Assembly (NCBI GenBank): GCA_950106755.1
Contig: OX467086.1
Span: 23,578,001-23,642,000 of the forward strand
DNA from: Climacium dendroides
Lineage: Eukaryota; Streptophyta; Bryopsida; Hypnales; Climaciaceae
DNA length: 64,000 bases
Direction: 5' to 3'
Shown: piece by piece, positions 22,601-34,230 of the stretch
Numbering within the stretch: position 1 is the stretch's first letter
Layout: each line of letters begins with the position of its first letter
Made by a program: the position numbers and the translations under genes
Notes under the pieces: generated by a model
Told to the model about the DNA's origin: nothing
The model's database searches: none
What the model saw: the letters and a program-made list of their open reading frames with translations, nothing else

Positions 22601-25600
22601 AAATGCGTTTCTATTACTGAGGTTCAAATTCACTTGGCCTCAGAACAACATTCGAACGAAGTAGAGCAAGCAAAATAATTATGACCAAACACCTTTTTGA
22701 TGGGGCTCGGGGAAGGTGACCTTGATGGAGTCTTGGTTTGTCTCTGAAGAGATTCCATTTCCAAGCGCATGGTACCTGAATTCATCAGACGAATAATAAG
22801 TTCATCCTCTTCACAGGCTAGTGGATGCAAGCCATCAGAGTCAAACAAAGCAATGCAGAAATACGTTGAAAATGATATCATTCTGTCATGTTTCATGGCA
22901 TGTTTTGATTCCTCCAGTGCAGGCTGATTGCTAACTAGGCCAGCAAGTGTAAATCAATTTAATTGAAGAATAATGATATTTCAAAAGAAGAAAGAGCAAG
23001 AGATAGAGAGAGCGAGAGAGAAAATCAAATTTTTGGAGTCAATCTTACTTACCAACGGCGTCACGCATGCGGTCATTCTGCAAAGAAAGTTCCTGACATC
23101 GAGCTCGTAGCTGGCTGTTCTCTGCTTCCAACTTTCCTTGGTTTATCCTGACCGCTGGCATCATCATCCCATGCACCAGGTTTGATCAGGTAGTATTACA
23201 AACTACCTCATACATAGCTCACTGGCAGAAAAATGGTATTGATATGCTAGAGAGTATCACTGATTGCTCTATTAGCTTCTAGTAGATTAACATAGAAGAA
23301 ACCAGTGCTCTTTTCCGAATTGAATATGGGATGTACATAGAAATGTGAGGAAAACTGATGTTTAAAAAACATTGATGCTTACCATCATCATTTGACAAGC
23401 CAGGGGACAAAAGTGGCGATGGAGCCGGATAGGAGCTGGCGCTCCCGCTGCCTCCCCCTGCAAGACCCTGTAGAGGCATGTATCAGCACAATCTCTAGAA
23501 CACCGCACCCCAGTGGAGTATCATGATATCACTTCTGTACATAGTTTCTCTTTTAAGGAAATAGACAGTTCAGATACCAAAATTTCCGGAAGAAAATATA
23601 ATAATCAGCAGTCGTAAATTGATGTGCATGGGTAACTTTTCCAATATCTGGCAAGACATGGCATTGTCGATCGCTCCAAGGCTAATTAAGGATGCATGTA
23701 AGCACTTGGAAATAGCGTTGAATTATTAACAATAGCATTCTAGATTACGAGAATCACCAGTCCTTGAGGTAGCATTCCCTCTTGCTGCTTGTTGCTTGCT
23801 AGCTCTTTCTGGTCAAGAAAAGAAAATTAAGTGTATTAAATATACTTTGCTCACCTGATATATAGGTCAAGGTAGCAAGCTAATTCCAAAGATTGCACTA
23901 TAAGTGGATGTAGGAGAAAGAAATGCTTGCTAGAGGAAACATAGAGCTGGACAATAAACTAGTTAATGAGAAAGAAACTGCCAAAAAATGGCTGATAAAT
24001 AAGTGAAAGAATTGTTTTCGCACCGCATACAAGTTTCAACCCTCCAAGTATGCCCCTGGAACGAGCATACCTGAAGATCACGGTAGCTGTTGTGTAGTTC
24101 ATTATGTTTCTCTCCCAATTCTTTTTGCTCTCGCACCTTCTCTTCTATCTCCTTACGCAATCGCCCTATCTCAGCCTCCAAGTTCCGCGTCTATGAACAG
24201 AATGAATACCCAGGCAATTGTGTCCAACACCGGAAAATATTAAACAAAGACTCACGCACACAGATGATATCATACCAGGAATAATAATTGAGAACGGAAA
24301 CCAAAAAAACTGACATGTCCTCCAAATTAAGGAGCATTTGGGAATGGCAAAATAACAACAGAATATTATATCTGGAGAAATTCAAAAATTATCATACCAC
24401 TGAGTATTAATACAAAAAGTCTTACTCTCAAATAATCCCAGTGGACAATTATAAGATTGCTAAGCACGGGCAGTGCATCCTATACCTGGCTAGCAGCACT
24501 CTCCAACTTGTTTCTGAGAGAATCAATTTCTCCTTTCTGCACAATCCAGTTCCAATAGAATTCAGGAAATTCAATTGTAAAGGAAAAATTGCCTTCAATG
24601 TGATACACTTTCAACTCTTGATGCTATACACTTAACGTTTATTAATACGCTTGAGACTCGCTGTGACTTTATGGCAAGAACGTGCGCGGATTCAGATAAA
24701 TCCTTCACGAAGAGCGTATGCATTAGTGACTGACAAATCTGCAGATTTGTTGAAGTGATTCGCACATTTACTCGTTGAATCTGAAGGGATTGTACAGTCA
24801 CTTCAGTGGAGAAGTAAGATTCAGATCACAGTTCCTCAAATCTAATTATTTCAATCCCAAACCTCAGGTTCTTATCTGGCTCACGTGAGAAAACAATAGG
24901 AAGCATTTTGAATTCTCAGAAACAGCAAACGGTACTGGATACGCACAAATAAGTCCACAGCTGCAGTGTGGTGAGCTTTCAAATCTTGCAATTGCTCCTT
25001 GAGATTGCTGGAAGGGTCGCCTGCCTGCACGTTGGCATCCTTATTCTCCTTTAACTGATTCAATTGCTTGTTCAGCGCCTGCGCCAAGTCAAAATTCAAT
25101 CACAGATTGTTTTGCACATTGACCACGGCGTGCCTATTGATTTTGTAACGAAACTCAGTGAAAGATTTCGGTTGTTATGAATTCAAATCCAACGATGTTG
25201 CATTCAACCAGTTCTTGCTACTTCGAAACTAGCAAAACAAAGTCCATAAAAATCTCTGACTCGTCCTGAAGTACATAAAGGGTGATTAGGTTGGCCTAAG
25301 TTTAAGCAAAGAGACAAGAACGTGGACCAGCATTAGATTTTAGACACTCAGAAAGTCACACTTCAGACCTCGATCTCCTTGGCTTGTTTGTCGAGAAGCA
25401 ATTTCAGCTCCGCTTCCTGCAAAGATACGTGGTAAAGCAAAGATGAAACTATCTTCTGCGTTTGAGATAGATGTGCAATTCGTGGTTGGAGATTGCCATT
25501 TTTTACCTAAAGGACTAAGAAAGCAAAAAAGGCTGGTTCTAACCTTTAAACTATTCTGTGACTCACGCCGAGAAGCAGCATCGACATCTTCCTTCTGACT

Positions 25601-28451
25601 AGCCTTAGCAGCTTCAAGCTCCTTCTTCTGTTATCACAGAGGATATCTACTCTTTTATGACTTCACTCAGATACATGCCCATTGAAGCCGAATACCAGTA
25701 CATATAAGCATAAATAAAGTTTCCACAAATTCGCAGTCTAATTACGAGGAGCAGAAAAAGAGGATGTGGGCTTGGGAGCTACAAGATTCTTGCACTTTTC
25801 ATCAGTAGATTCAATTCTTTTCTCCGCAGCCTCTAGATCTTCAACGCTCTCCGCCAAACGAGCCTGCACATAAAGAACTCTACATTTCGGACTTTCACAA
25901 TCACGCATCCTTATGTGAAGTAATGAGCTCCGGTAGGCAACTAGGTGCCTAAAGCGAATCAACTTAATACTTCCACTGAAAAAACATTTACGGGCAGCCC
26001 ACCTCTGCCTTGGCGATTTTCTCTTTCCACTTTCTTGTAGCCTCATCCATGTCCTTCTTGTGCTCCTCCTCTAAGGCTTCCAATTTTTCCGCTTGGAGGT
26101 CCTTCAGTTCTGCACGGAATATGAAATGTTTCCTTGTTTTCATATTTGTAATACTTCCCAGCACCATACCAAGAGTAGACCAGAGGAGAGGTTACGAGGC
26201 AGAGTAAGATGAAGACGTTGATTTCAGCTGTGAAAGACTTCACGTGGTATCATCGGAGTAATTGACTCAGATGATTCTAGCATCGAAACTTAATATCGCT
26301 CTGCGAGAGCTCAAGATTTGCTCATTATTAGAGCTCATGCCACTTAAGAGTTATTGTACCGGATTTTGTAGACTCCAATTCATGTTTTGCATTGGCTTGC
26401 AGCTCCTCTTTTGACCTTTGCAAGTCATCAATCTGCATTGGAAGAGAATTATAATGTAACCAATACTTGATCGGTCAGGCTGTTTATGTTTTGGTGAATA
26501 AAAGACCCGGTCGGACTCATGATTGAATCGAGCATGACTATCACATTTCAATGTGGTCTGATACCAAAGCTACCATTGGCAGCTGACAGATTCTCATTAA
26601 TAACTGCGAAAATTCCGTAAGTGTGTTATACTAAGTCGTTAACAATGCTGAGAATAGAAATCCATATCCTCTCGTAGTATCCGTACGATAGCCCAATCTG
26701 CCTTCGTGACTCACAGAGCTACGATTAAGGTCAATTAATTAGAATTCAGAACAAACCTCTTTCTCCAAGTCGGAAATCTTCTGCTGGCTTATCTGCTCCA
26801 ACTCGTCTGCCCTAGCTTTCTCCTGAAAATATGAAAAGATTTGTTTCAAATGCTATTAATCGTTGCAAATTTATGATCGATGCAGATGTGCTTTGAGAAA
26901 TAAAACTACCAACTCGGCGACAATGGAGATCGGGATCAAGACCTGCACTCTGAGTGTTTGAGCATCTGCAAGAGCCTTGCGAGTCACATTTAACCTCTCC
27001 TCGCTCTCTTTCACAGATGCCTGCAGAAATAAGCAATATCTCTTTCTTTAGAGATAGCACAGAAAGCATCACTCAAATCTTTAAGAGAGAATCTAATGTA
27101 CAATGTACACATGTTTGACAGAGGATTGGTGTATTGCTCAAGGAAAAAACTAGAAACTCGATTGGATATCAACTTTGAAATGTCTCGGATTATCTTGTGC
27201 CGCCCAATGAAAGCAAGATGAAATATATAGGACCAAAGGTTCTGCAACCAGTTGAGTCGCCTAACTTTGTCTCTGCTAACAAATCACAAGTTCAACTGGA
27301 GCTTGCTCCAATTGCGTCCAGAATAAGTAGATACTTAAATCAATTATGGACTTCGGACATAGTGATCACGTTATAAGCAGGAGAAACTCTTACAGTGAGT
27401 TGAAGTTAATTGGTTATCCACAATTGCTTTCAATGGCCTAGCTAATGCCTAGACTCCTATTCCTGTAGACTTTAATACGAACCAACGCGTTACTCAGAAC
27501 AGCACAAGTATCCAAAATTTAAAACCCATTTCCTACTGAATTATACCTCCAGCGCAGCACTCGATATGTCATATTGCGCCAGCTCGGCATCCCGTGCATC
27601 CAGCAAACCGAGATTATACTGCCAAACGCAAAAGGACGAAACAAGCATAAAAACAATGGATGTGAAAAACCCTAAACCTAAAGGTAACACTCCCTTTTAT
27701 GCAAGAGCTTGAAAGCCAGTAGTGGATCCGAAATGAGGACCGGATCACAAATTTTCATGCTTGCATTCATCTTCTACCAATTCTCAGTGATCGAAGAGAT
27801 GGTAGCCAACTTTCGAAAGCTCTAGTAAAAATGGAAGGGTATTTGTAACATCCAAACCGAATTTTGAGGCACAGACAAGGCTAAGTTGTTCACAAAATTT
27901 CATTACTACCTCATACGAAAAAGAAACTCACTTTAAAGTCATCTTGTAGCTGAGACAATTGGTCCTTCAACTCAGCCACCGCACTCTCTTTTTCCCGAAT
28001 CTGATTCCCTTACGTGCCAACATTAGCAACCAATCACAATCATACATGCGAAACAAGTCTAAAAGGACTTCGTTTCAGAAAACAGAGTCTCCATTCACTT
28101 CAATAGAAATTCGGCTCTGGCATACAACAATGTGAAGGAACGAGCACAAGTCGGAAAACTAGGTCAATCGCCAAAATTTCAATTTACAGAGTCGAGAAAA
28201 TTTACAGAAATGCATTTCTAATATATTTAAAGATAATCACAAGTCCTACACGTCTGACAAAGCTGATGCAAAAAGTGTTCGACAGATACATTACCATTAA
28301 ACTTCAAATCTTCTCAAAGACAGATTCCGAAACCGTGAGGGAAACCAAGACTTACCTGGCCATTAAGAGACTGAATTTGTTGATCGCAAAGAGCAATGAG
28401 TTCGCGCTCTTTCGATTCAAGCATCGCCCGAAACTCACGAGATTCCGCCAT
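19696..28451 (-). CDS. CCDC57-like coiled-coil protein, 23 exons, 768 residues
   Basis: All exons join in phase across GT-AG borders: 28451-28356, 28000-27932, 27618-27547, 27020-26943, 26822-26757, 26432-26360, 26109-26003, 25863-25783, 25627-25544, 25416-25369, 25078-24947, 24536-24486, 24190-24071, 23808-23758, 23467-23383, 23154-23053, 22775-22693, 22251-21998, 21431-21261, 21004-20923, 20762-20576, 20292-20192, 19809-19696. Residues 1-375 are almost continuous coiled coil. The segment FKYNLGLLDARDAELAQYD (54-72) matches the N-terminal signature I know from CCDC57 (F-x-YNL-x-x-L-x-x-RD-x-EL-x-x-YD). Then come a Gly/Ser/Pro linker (about 377-404), a second coil, an Arg/Ser/Pro-rich stretch (about 505-550), a third coil (ERDLLMELSNALRADL) and a basic C-terminus with RARNWNIKD. 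In animals CCDC57 acts at centrosomes, centriolar satellites and cilia; here a role in sperm flagella or basal bodies is inferred. Weakest borders: exon 8 donor (CTT|GTAGCT), exon 19 donor (CAA|GTCCGT), exon 18 acceptor. Gene certain; family name moderately so. Confidence 0.85.
22984..23024. repeat. GA-rich microsatellite in an intron of the CCDC57-like gene
   Basis: AGAGATAGAGAGAGCGAGAG-type run, read as a CT-rich tract on the coding strand, in the intron after exon 16. Confidence 0.8.
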
Positions 28452-29282
28452 TTTCTTTCCTCCTCCAAATCGAGGACGTCCTGCAACTTAACTCGGCTAA
28501 ATCCGCCTCAAGAAGAAGGGCTTGAGCAACTCCATGTGTCATCACAGTCACTCTCCAGCACTCGGACATACCAAATGTATCGAGGGGAGTGCAGATGATA
28601 CATTAGCAAATGAAGCCACAGGAAGAGACACTACTGTTCATTCCTGTAGTCATTGGCCATTCTTTGACTACAGAGCACCATCGTCACTGCCTTGAACAAG
28701 CCAATTCTCATTTGAAATCACTCATTTCTGGTTTCATGGTCGAAATTCAGAATTATCCGCATTACAGACTCTTCCACACTGAAACAATTATAAGTTAATG
28801 ATCGCCTGCTGTAGTCCTAAAAACTCTAGGGCAGTGCGCAGGCATGACGAAGCATGCATTCTTTGGATCGTAGAGCATTCAACATTCTACAAACTACTCC
28901 CTCTGCTCATGTCAGATTCAACTGACCAATTCTTTGTTCGAACATTCAATTAAATGAGATCGGCTACACATACTCCGACGTGTAGCGAAAGTGATGACAC
29001 AGAGTGCCTCCTTCTGTAAATTGCATCCGAAGATGCAAAATGGTGCCGAAATACAAAATAGTCGATTGAAAGTGGTTAATTAACACATCGGTGCCCTAAT
29101 TTTAAAAAAGGGAGAAACACAGCAGTCGACCGAGCGTTGCAAATGTTTTGCGAAGATGGAAATGCAGCGTGAGGAATTGGCGCAGGCAGCTGCAAGTTAG
29201 GCGACGATCAAAGGGAATATAGGATGAACAAGGAGAACCGGCAGTTAAGGTAGAAGTAGCACATTGATTTTTTAACCCTTAA
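28452..29282. promoter_or_regulatory. Presumed promoter and 5' leader of the CCDC57-like gene
   Basis: Upstream DNA of the minus-strand gene, of balanced composition up to about 29,270 where AT-rich repeat DNA begins. No specific element is assigned; the function is inferred from position only. Confidence 0.4.
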
Positions 29283-29856
29283 CCCCTAAAGTCCCATTGT
29301 CCTTATGGGGGACAAAATGGATTTCGGGCAGGCTCTTATGATCTCAATTTTTACTGAAACTTTTTGAAACTTTCCCATAAGATAGAAAAACTTATGAGCT
29401 TTTCGGGAATATAATTTTTATTTCAATCGGTGCCCAAGAGCAAAAGTTATGCCACAATAACCTCAAAATAGGGGAAATTGGGCAGCAAAAAAAATCTACA
29501 AAAAAATTGAAATAAAAATTGAAATATTTTTTTCTTGTAGATCATATTTTTTTGGAATGAGAAGCTTTGATTCATTCCATTTGAATTGGAGATGTGAAAG
29601 TTATGGAGCTTCTTGTTTTGCAGGCTATCATAGCAACTTCTTGAAAGAAATGAATTGCTTTCACTTTGAATGCTAATATCATTCAATCTAGACGGTCAAA
29701 AATCATAAAAAAAATTAAAACATGATCTAAGACAAGTATAGAACAAGATCCTACGGTTAGATTTTTTAAATTTAAAAATTTATTTTGTAGGTGAATGTAG
29801 TAGAAGTGGTAGTTTAGAGTGGTTTTGACACAAAAATGGCCTTGGGACTTTAGGGG
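29283..29856. mobile_element. TTAA-flanked MITE with perfect 14-bp termini
   Basis: Bounded by TTAA at 29,279-29,282 and 29,857-29,860. Termini CCCCTAAAGTCCCA and TGGGACTTTAGGGG are perfect inverses. Length is 574 bp with no coding capacity. TTAA targets and CCC-starting termini are the hallmark of the piggyBac superfamily. A TTA or TAA duplication of Harbinger type cannot be fully excluded because TTAA is a palindrome. Confidence 0.85.
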
Positions 29857-31629
29857 TTAACCCCTAAATGCACCAAATTTTGGTACTAATAAAACTTTGA
29901 AGTTAAATAAAACCTAACCAAATTGTTGTTTTTAGTAGTTTATATTTTGAATGCACTAAGGTAAAATAGCCCATTGTAGTCAGAATGAAGAGTTTGACAT
30001 CATCTTATTGCTGAATTTTTTCAATTTTTTTCCCACATGAAGACAAGTGTGAGAAACAACAAGAGCAATTGAAATTATATTTTTTTTGACAAAGTATGAA
30101 TTTTTTACCAATTTTTGAAGTTTTCAGCCCCAAAAAGTCTATAGACTACTCCAAAATCAACAACATTTGAATCCATAATGCTTATCTTACTCACCTAAAG
30201 CAATCATAATATTTTCTAACGTGGAAAACCTAAAAAATCAAATCTTACAAAAAAGTTACAAGCTCCTAAGAGGTTACCAATCACTCCATTACTATCATGT
30301 AAGACATTAATGGTGGCTCTAATTTTACAAACTGGAAGAAAACCATAATGGGTCATTTCCTAGGTGACTGCAATGGGTCATTTGACGGCAATGGGTTGAT
30401 TTACCTTAATATGGCACCAGGATGAGACAATTCAAGAATTTAACCTAAAATGAAGTTATTAAACCAACTTTATCACAAATACTTTGCAAACTCTAAAGTA
30501 CTAAATGAAGTATGCTTCATTGTTAGTGTCCATGTGCATAGGATGTAGGAGTTTGAAGAAAGACTATGTGTAGTGTTAAAATCTCACTTTAGGAGGAATT
30601 AAAAGTGTGTTAATCTTATCGAACATTACATTGTGGTTGAAAACATTGTTTTTTCAACTTCAAGAGATATAATCTTTCATTCTATATAGTCAAAGTTTTC
30701 AAATTTTTTACACAAATTTTAGAATAATTTTGCTCAATCAAAATTCAACAAAAAAATTCCTAAGACCACAAGAAATCACTAGAAAATGGATATTGTATGA
30801 CCAATTTGTGTGACTTCCTCATATTGTAGTGTAATTGAGAATAAGCAAAATCATATATTTCTTGGTAAAAATTTGCCACCTTACATTTAACAAGATATAA
30901 TATCCAATGGTCTATACACTTATATGTGAGAAACAAAAATCTCATTATTAGAGGGCTTGAAATTTGTATTCTTGTTACATACAGCAATAATCAAAATTTT
31001 GACTTCTAGCATCATAATCTTACAATTTACAAAGTCAAATGCACTAAAGGCCCAAGTATTCAAACCCATCATCGTAACTATAATAAATATTATGTTAAAC
31101 TTGGGATGCTAATATGCTAGTTTAGTAGCTAGATAACTCGACAAAAATTATTGGAGCATTAAAATCTAAGAGGCCAATATAATATCTTAGTTATTTAATC
31201 CTTGATTTTAGAAAAGATAATCAATTTCAATAATTGATCATGCCTTCTTTGCTATTAACTCTTGATAGACACTAAGGACATTTTGTTTCCTTTGAATGGT
31301 CAACCAAACTTTGTGCATATTGGAGAATGGATGATTTGTATCATATTTTTGGTGTGCAACTTTATTGATGCTATATACACATCATTGAGTTTAAGTTCAA
31401 GACATTTCAGTTGTATTTTGATTTTATATGGGATTGTTCATCAAAAATATGGTACACTTTTTAGTGTATTTCAATACTTTGAATATAAACTTGATTTTCA
31501 TTCATTCATGAGGATTTCTTTTGTTTCTGAGTAAGAGTAGAACTAATAAAATGAAGCTCTGGTAAAATCCAAGAATTAAAAATTAATTGTTTGTCTTGAC
31601 GAACTTCCAGTGAAGAAGACCAATGGCAG
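29857..31629. other. AT-rich repeat-type DNA, no gene
   Basis: No coding domain in the short frames at 30,760-30,987 and 31,262-31,534. Fragments resemble the interior of the TTAA-family elements, for example the AAAAGTTATG-type motifs. Confidence 0.45.
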
Positions 31630-31953
31630 ACGTTTCTAGGAGGTCTATGAATCGTCCACTTAAGACTAAAATTGAAATTTGGGGAGGTGAAGCTTCTTGA
31701 AAGAAAAAAAAATTCACAATAAATTTTTTGTGAAAGAAAAATGGAATTGGTATCTAACCCAAGTTGTTTCATATTTTTTGGAGCTTTGTGGGATTAGTTA
31801 TGAAATTTTGAAGTTGAAATGGCATAGGGCTCTAGATTTGCCCACCACCTTGAATGTACATTATTTATAGGCTAAAAAAGAACATGTACAAATCGTGTAC
31901 ATTTGAAGAGGTAGGTGACTTTAGAGCATGTGTACTTTTAGAACCTCCAACCT
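31630..31953 (+). repeat. Dispersed repeat family C, copy 1
   Basis: Matches 41,161-41,489 over its full length: GTTTCATATTTTT-TGGAGCTTTGTG, GGCATAGGGCTC, then an inverted-repeat hairpin near the right end and ACTTTTAGAACCTCC-ACCTTA at the end. The decayed ULP copy starts exactly where the match stops. Confidence 0.85.
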
Positions 31954-34230
31954 TAGCTATGCAAGAGATCCCTCAAGAAGTTGAGCTTTTACAAGAATTG
32001 TTTATCTATCCCAAAGGTGAAGGTAACGCAATGGCAATCACTAAGAGAGATATGCATGGACTACAACCAAGGAGTTTCTTAGAGCAATAACAATTGTTGA
32101 TTTCTGCATCAAGTGAGTATCCTTTTGTATGAGAGTTAAGGTAGATCATCTTATTAGTGTCAATCACCCAATTCCAACATCTACTAGCCCTTCCCATTTG
32201 CCTAGCAAACATCACCTTTTTCTGTAGAGTTTATAATTCTTTTTTTTTGGACAAATAATTGGGTGCATTTTCAAAGAATGTTTTCAAGTTCACATCTATT
32301 TATGGATAGTTTAACGTTGGTAAAGATGTGGCTCATTAAATTTTGGTTCATGTGGGCTTAATTGTGAACAAATGCTTGTCAAACAAGTTGTAGCTTTAAG
32401 CAATATAAGAGTTTCTTTTTAAAATGTTAAACTTGTGCTTTCAAAACATTCATACAATGGGATTAGGATGGCAAGTTAGTGATCTTGAATCTTTTTAAGA
32501 TGGTCATGATCCCCACCTATTGACAATTTTATATTTTTGCACCAAATGTGTTTGAAAATTCATATCAATCTTAACTCTTCTCGAACTAATATAACTCAAC
32601 TTCTATTTGAATCCACTCAACTAATTCTTTTTTCAAAAAATACATGTAAAAATAAACAAATTATATAAGATATCCAAATTGCAAATGTGGGTGGTAGTAG
32701 GCTAGTCAACCTTACAAACTTTAAGTTAGATAGATCATTTGGATGTTTGTTCTTTCTAGTTGCTAGATCACCACTTGTTGATTGTGTTGTTCAATATCAA
32801 TGCTTTTCAAATGTAAAAACTTTGCCTATGTTGTGCTCCGATTGTAGGTTTCTTGAAAGTAGACTACCCCTGAGTATAGAAAGCTCTTTTATTTCTTTAG
32901 CAACTTTTTCTTTAGGAAGCTTTTGCAAAACACTCGCCATCTACAAGCAATGATCCATTTAATGTGGACTAGGAACAATTCTGGAGGTGGACCAAGGAAG
33001 TGAACCTTGTTGACAAAGATTGTGTTTTCATTCCCATGAGAAGTGTCAGCTCTATTGTGATATATGTTAACCCCAAAATGACCAAGAGTCTTCTTGAGGG
33101 ACTTTCAAAGATTTGGATAGGTTCCCTTGATTTTAATTTTAGACATGTTTTTTTAATATTAATAATATAAAAAATTCATTAGCTTTTGAAAAATATAATT
33201 TTTATTTCAATTAGTGCTTGAGAGCAAAAGTTATGCTACAAGAAGTTCAAAATGGAGGTTGTTGAGCAACATAAAAAAACTGAAGAAACTTTAAATAAAT
33301 TTTTTAAATTTGTTTGTCACCAAAAATGATTTTGTCTACATAGAAAGCTTTGATTCATTTGATTTTGACTAATGATGAGAAATTTATGGAGAATCTTATT
33401 TTGGAGACAATCAAAACATCTTCTTTAAAGAATAGCTTATAGGATTCGTTTTTTAATTCAATTTTGAAAAATTGTCAAAGAAAAAGCTTTATGTGGCTTA
33501 GTTTTCTTTCTAGATCAATCTCACAAACCATATTAGTGCAATTTAATTCCTTTTTCAAACTATTAATGATTTAGTGATTCCTTCTATTTCATACTTGCTT
33601 CTACTTAACAATTTTTTTGAGGATAAAAATCAAATTTTTTTCTTGTGAAGTTTTTTCACAAGAACCTCAACTTAATTCTTCAACATTTAAAATTTATAAA
33701 TTTAGAAGATTCAATGTCTTAAGATTTAATTAGGTAAGGTTCAAGAAAAAATGTTTTCTTCACATTAAAAACAAATATTTTGCAATCTATGTGTTGAAAG
33801 TTTTGAAATTTCTTCTATACAATTTCATACCATTTTGATCATATGGTTAAATGTACAAAGAACATATGTTTTTTTTAAGAATTTCTCACTTTACAATAAA
33901 AATGACAATCTTGAGTGTTTTCTTTTTATAAAATGGCCTTGATCATTTGAGGATTAAATCATGGTTGCAAATTGCGAGGGTACTTAAATACTACAAATTA
34001 GAAGTTTTGTACTATGCTTGCCTATGTACAATGATGTTCTTGAGAGACTTATGGAAGTGGGTTCATCTTCTTTTATGATTAGATGAGAGCAATATTCATC
34101 AAGATTAGTACAATGACCCAATTTTGCATTGAACTTGGGTTTTCGATTGTGTGTGTTGAGTTATTTGCAACCTTTTCTATTCAATGCAAGCACTCTAGCA
34201 ATTCCTTTTGGGTTCAAATTTGCTCTTTCT
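31954..34230 (+). pseudogene. Decayed, intron-containing copy of the ULP protease gene
   Basis: Matches the intact gene at 59.6-60.5 kb in order. 31,954-32,113 corresponds to the exon with IYPEGEGDAVTIT (here IYPKGEGNAMAIT), with a stop codon at 32,088-32,090 where the parent has an Asn codon. About 32,690-33,068 corresponds to the next intron, the FLKRGLSPEY exon and the start of the following intron; weaker similarity continues from 33,958 to about 34,200. It is interrupted by about 570 bp of extra DNA at 32,114-32,690 and by a TTAA-element at 33,070-33,953. Retained intron sequence (AGATAGATCATTTGGAT-TTTG) shows it arose by DNA duplication, not retroposition. In-frame stops and frameshifts make it non-functional. 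No copy of the SANT part was found. Confidence 0.88.
33070..33953. mobile_element. TTAA-flanked element inserted in the ULP pseudogene
   Basis: TTAA at 33,066-33,069 and 33,954-33,957; left end CCCCAAAATGACC, right end (inverted) related to AAATGGCCTT...GAGGA. Interior shares ATATAATTTTTATTTCAAT and GAGCAAAAGTTATGC with the 29.3-kb element. Pseudogene homology to the parent intron (ATATGTT ... ATGGTT) resumes on the far side, so the insertion came after the gene copy. Confidence 0.7.

Noticed and set aside
24595..24801. Extra exon of the CCDC57-like gene
   Set aside because: Flanking exons already join in phase 0 and this stretch lacks heptad character and good splice borders.
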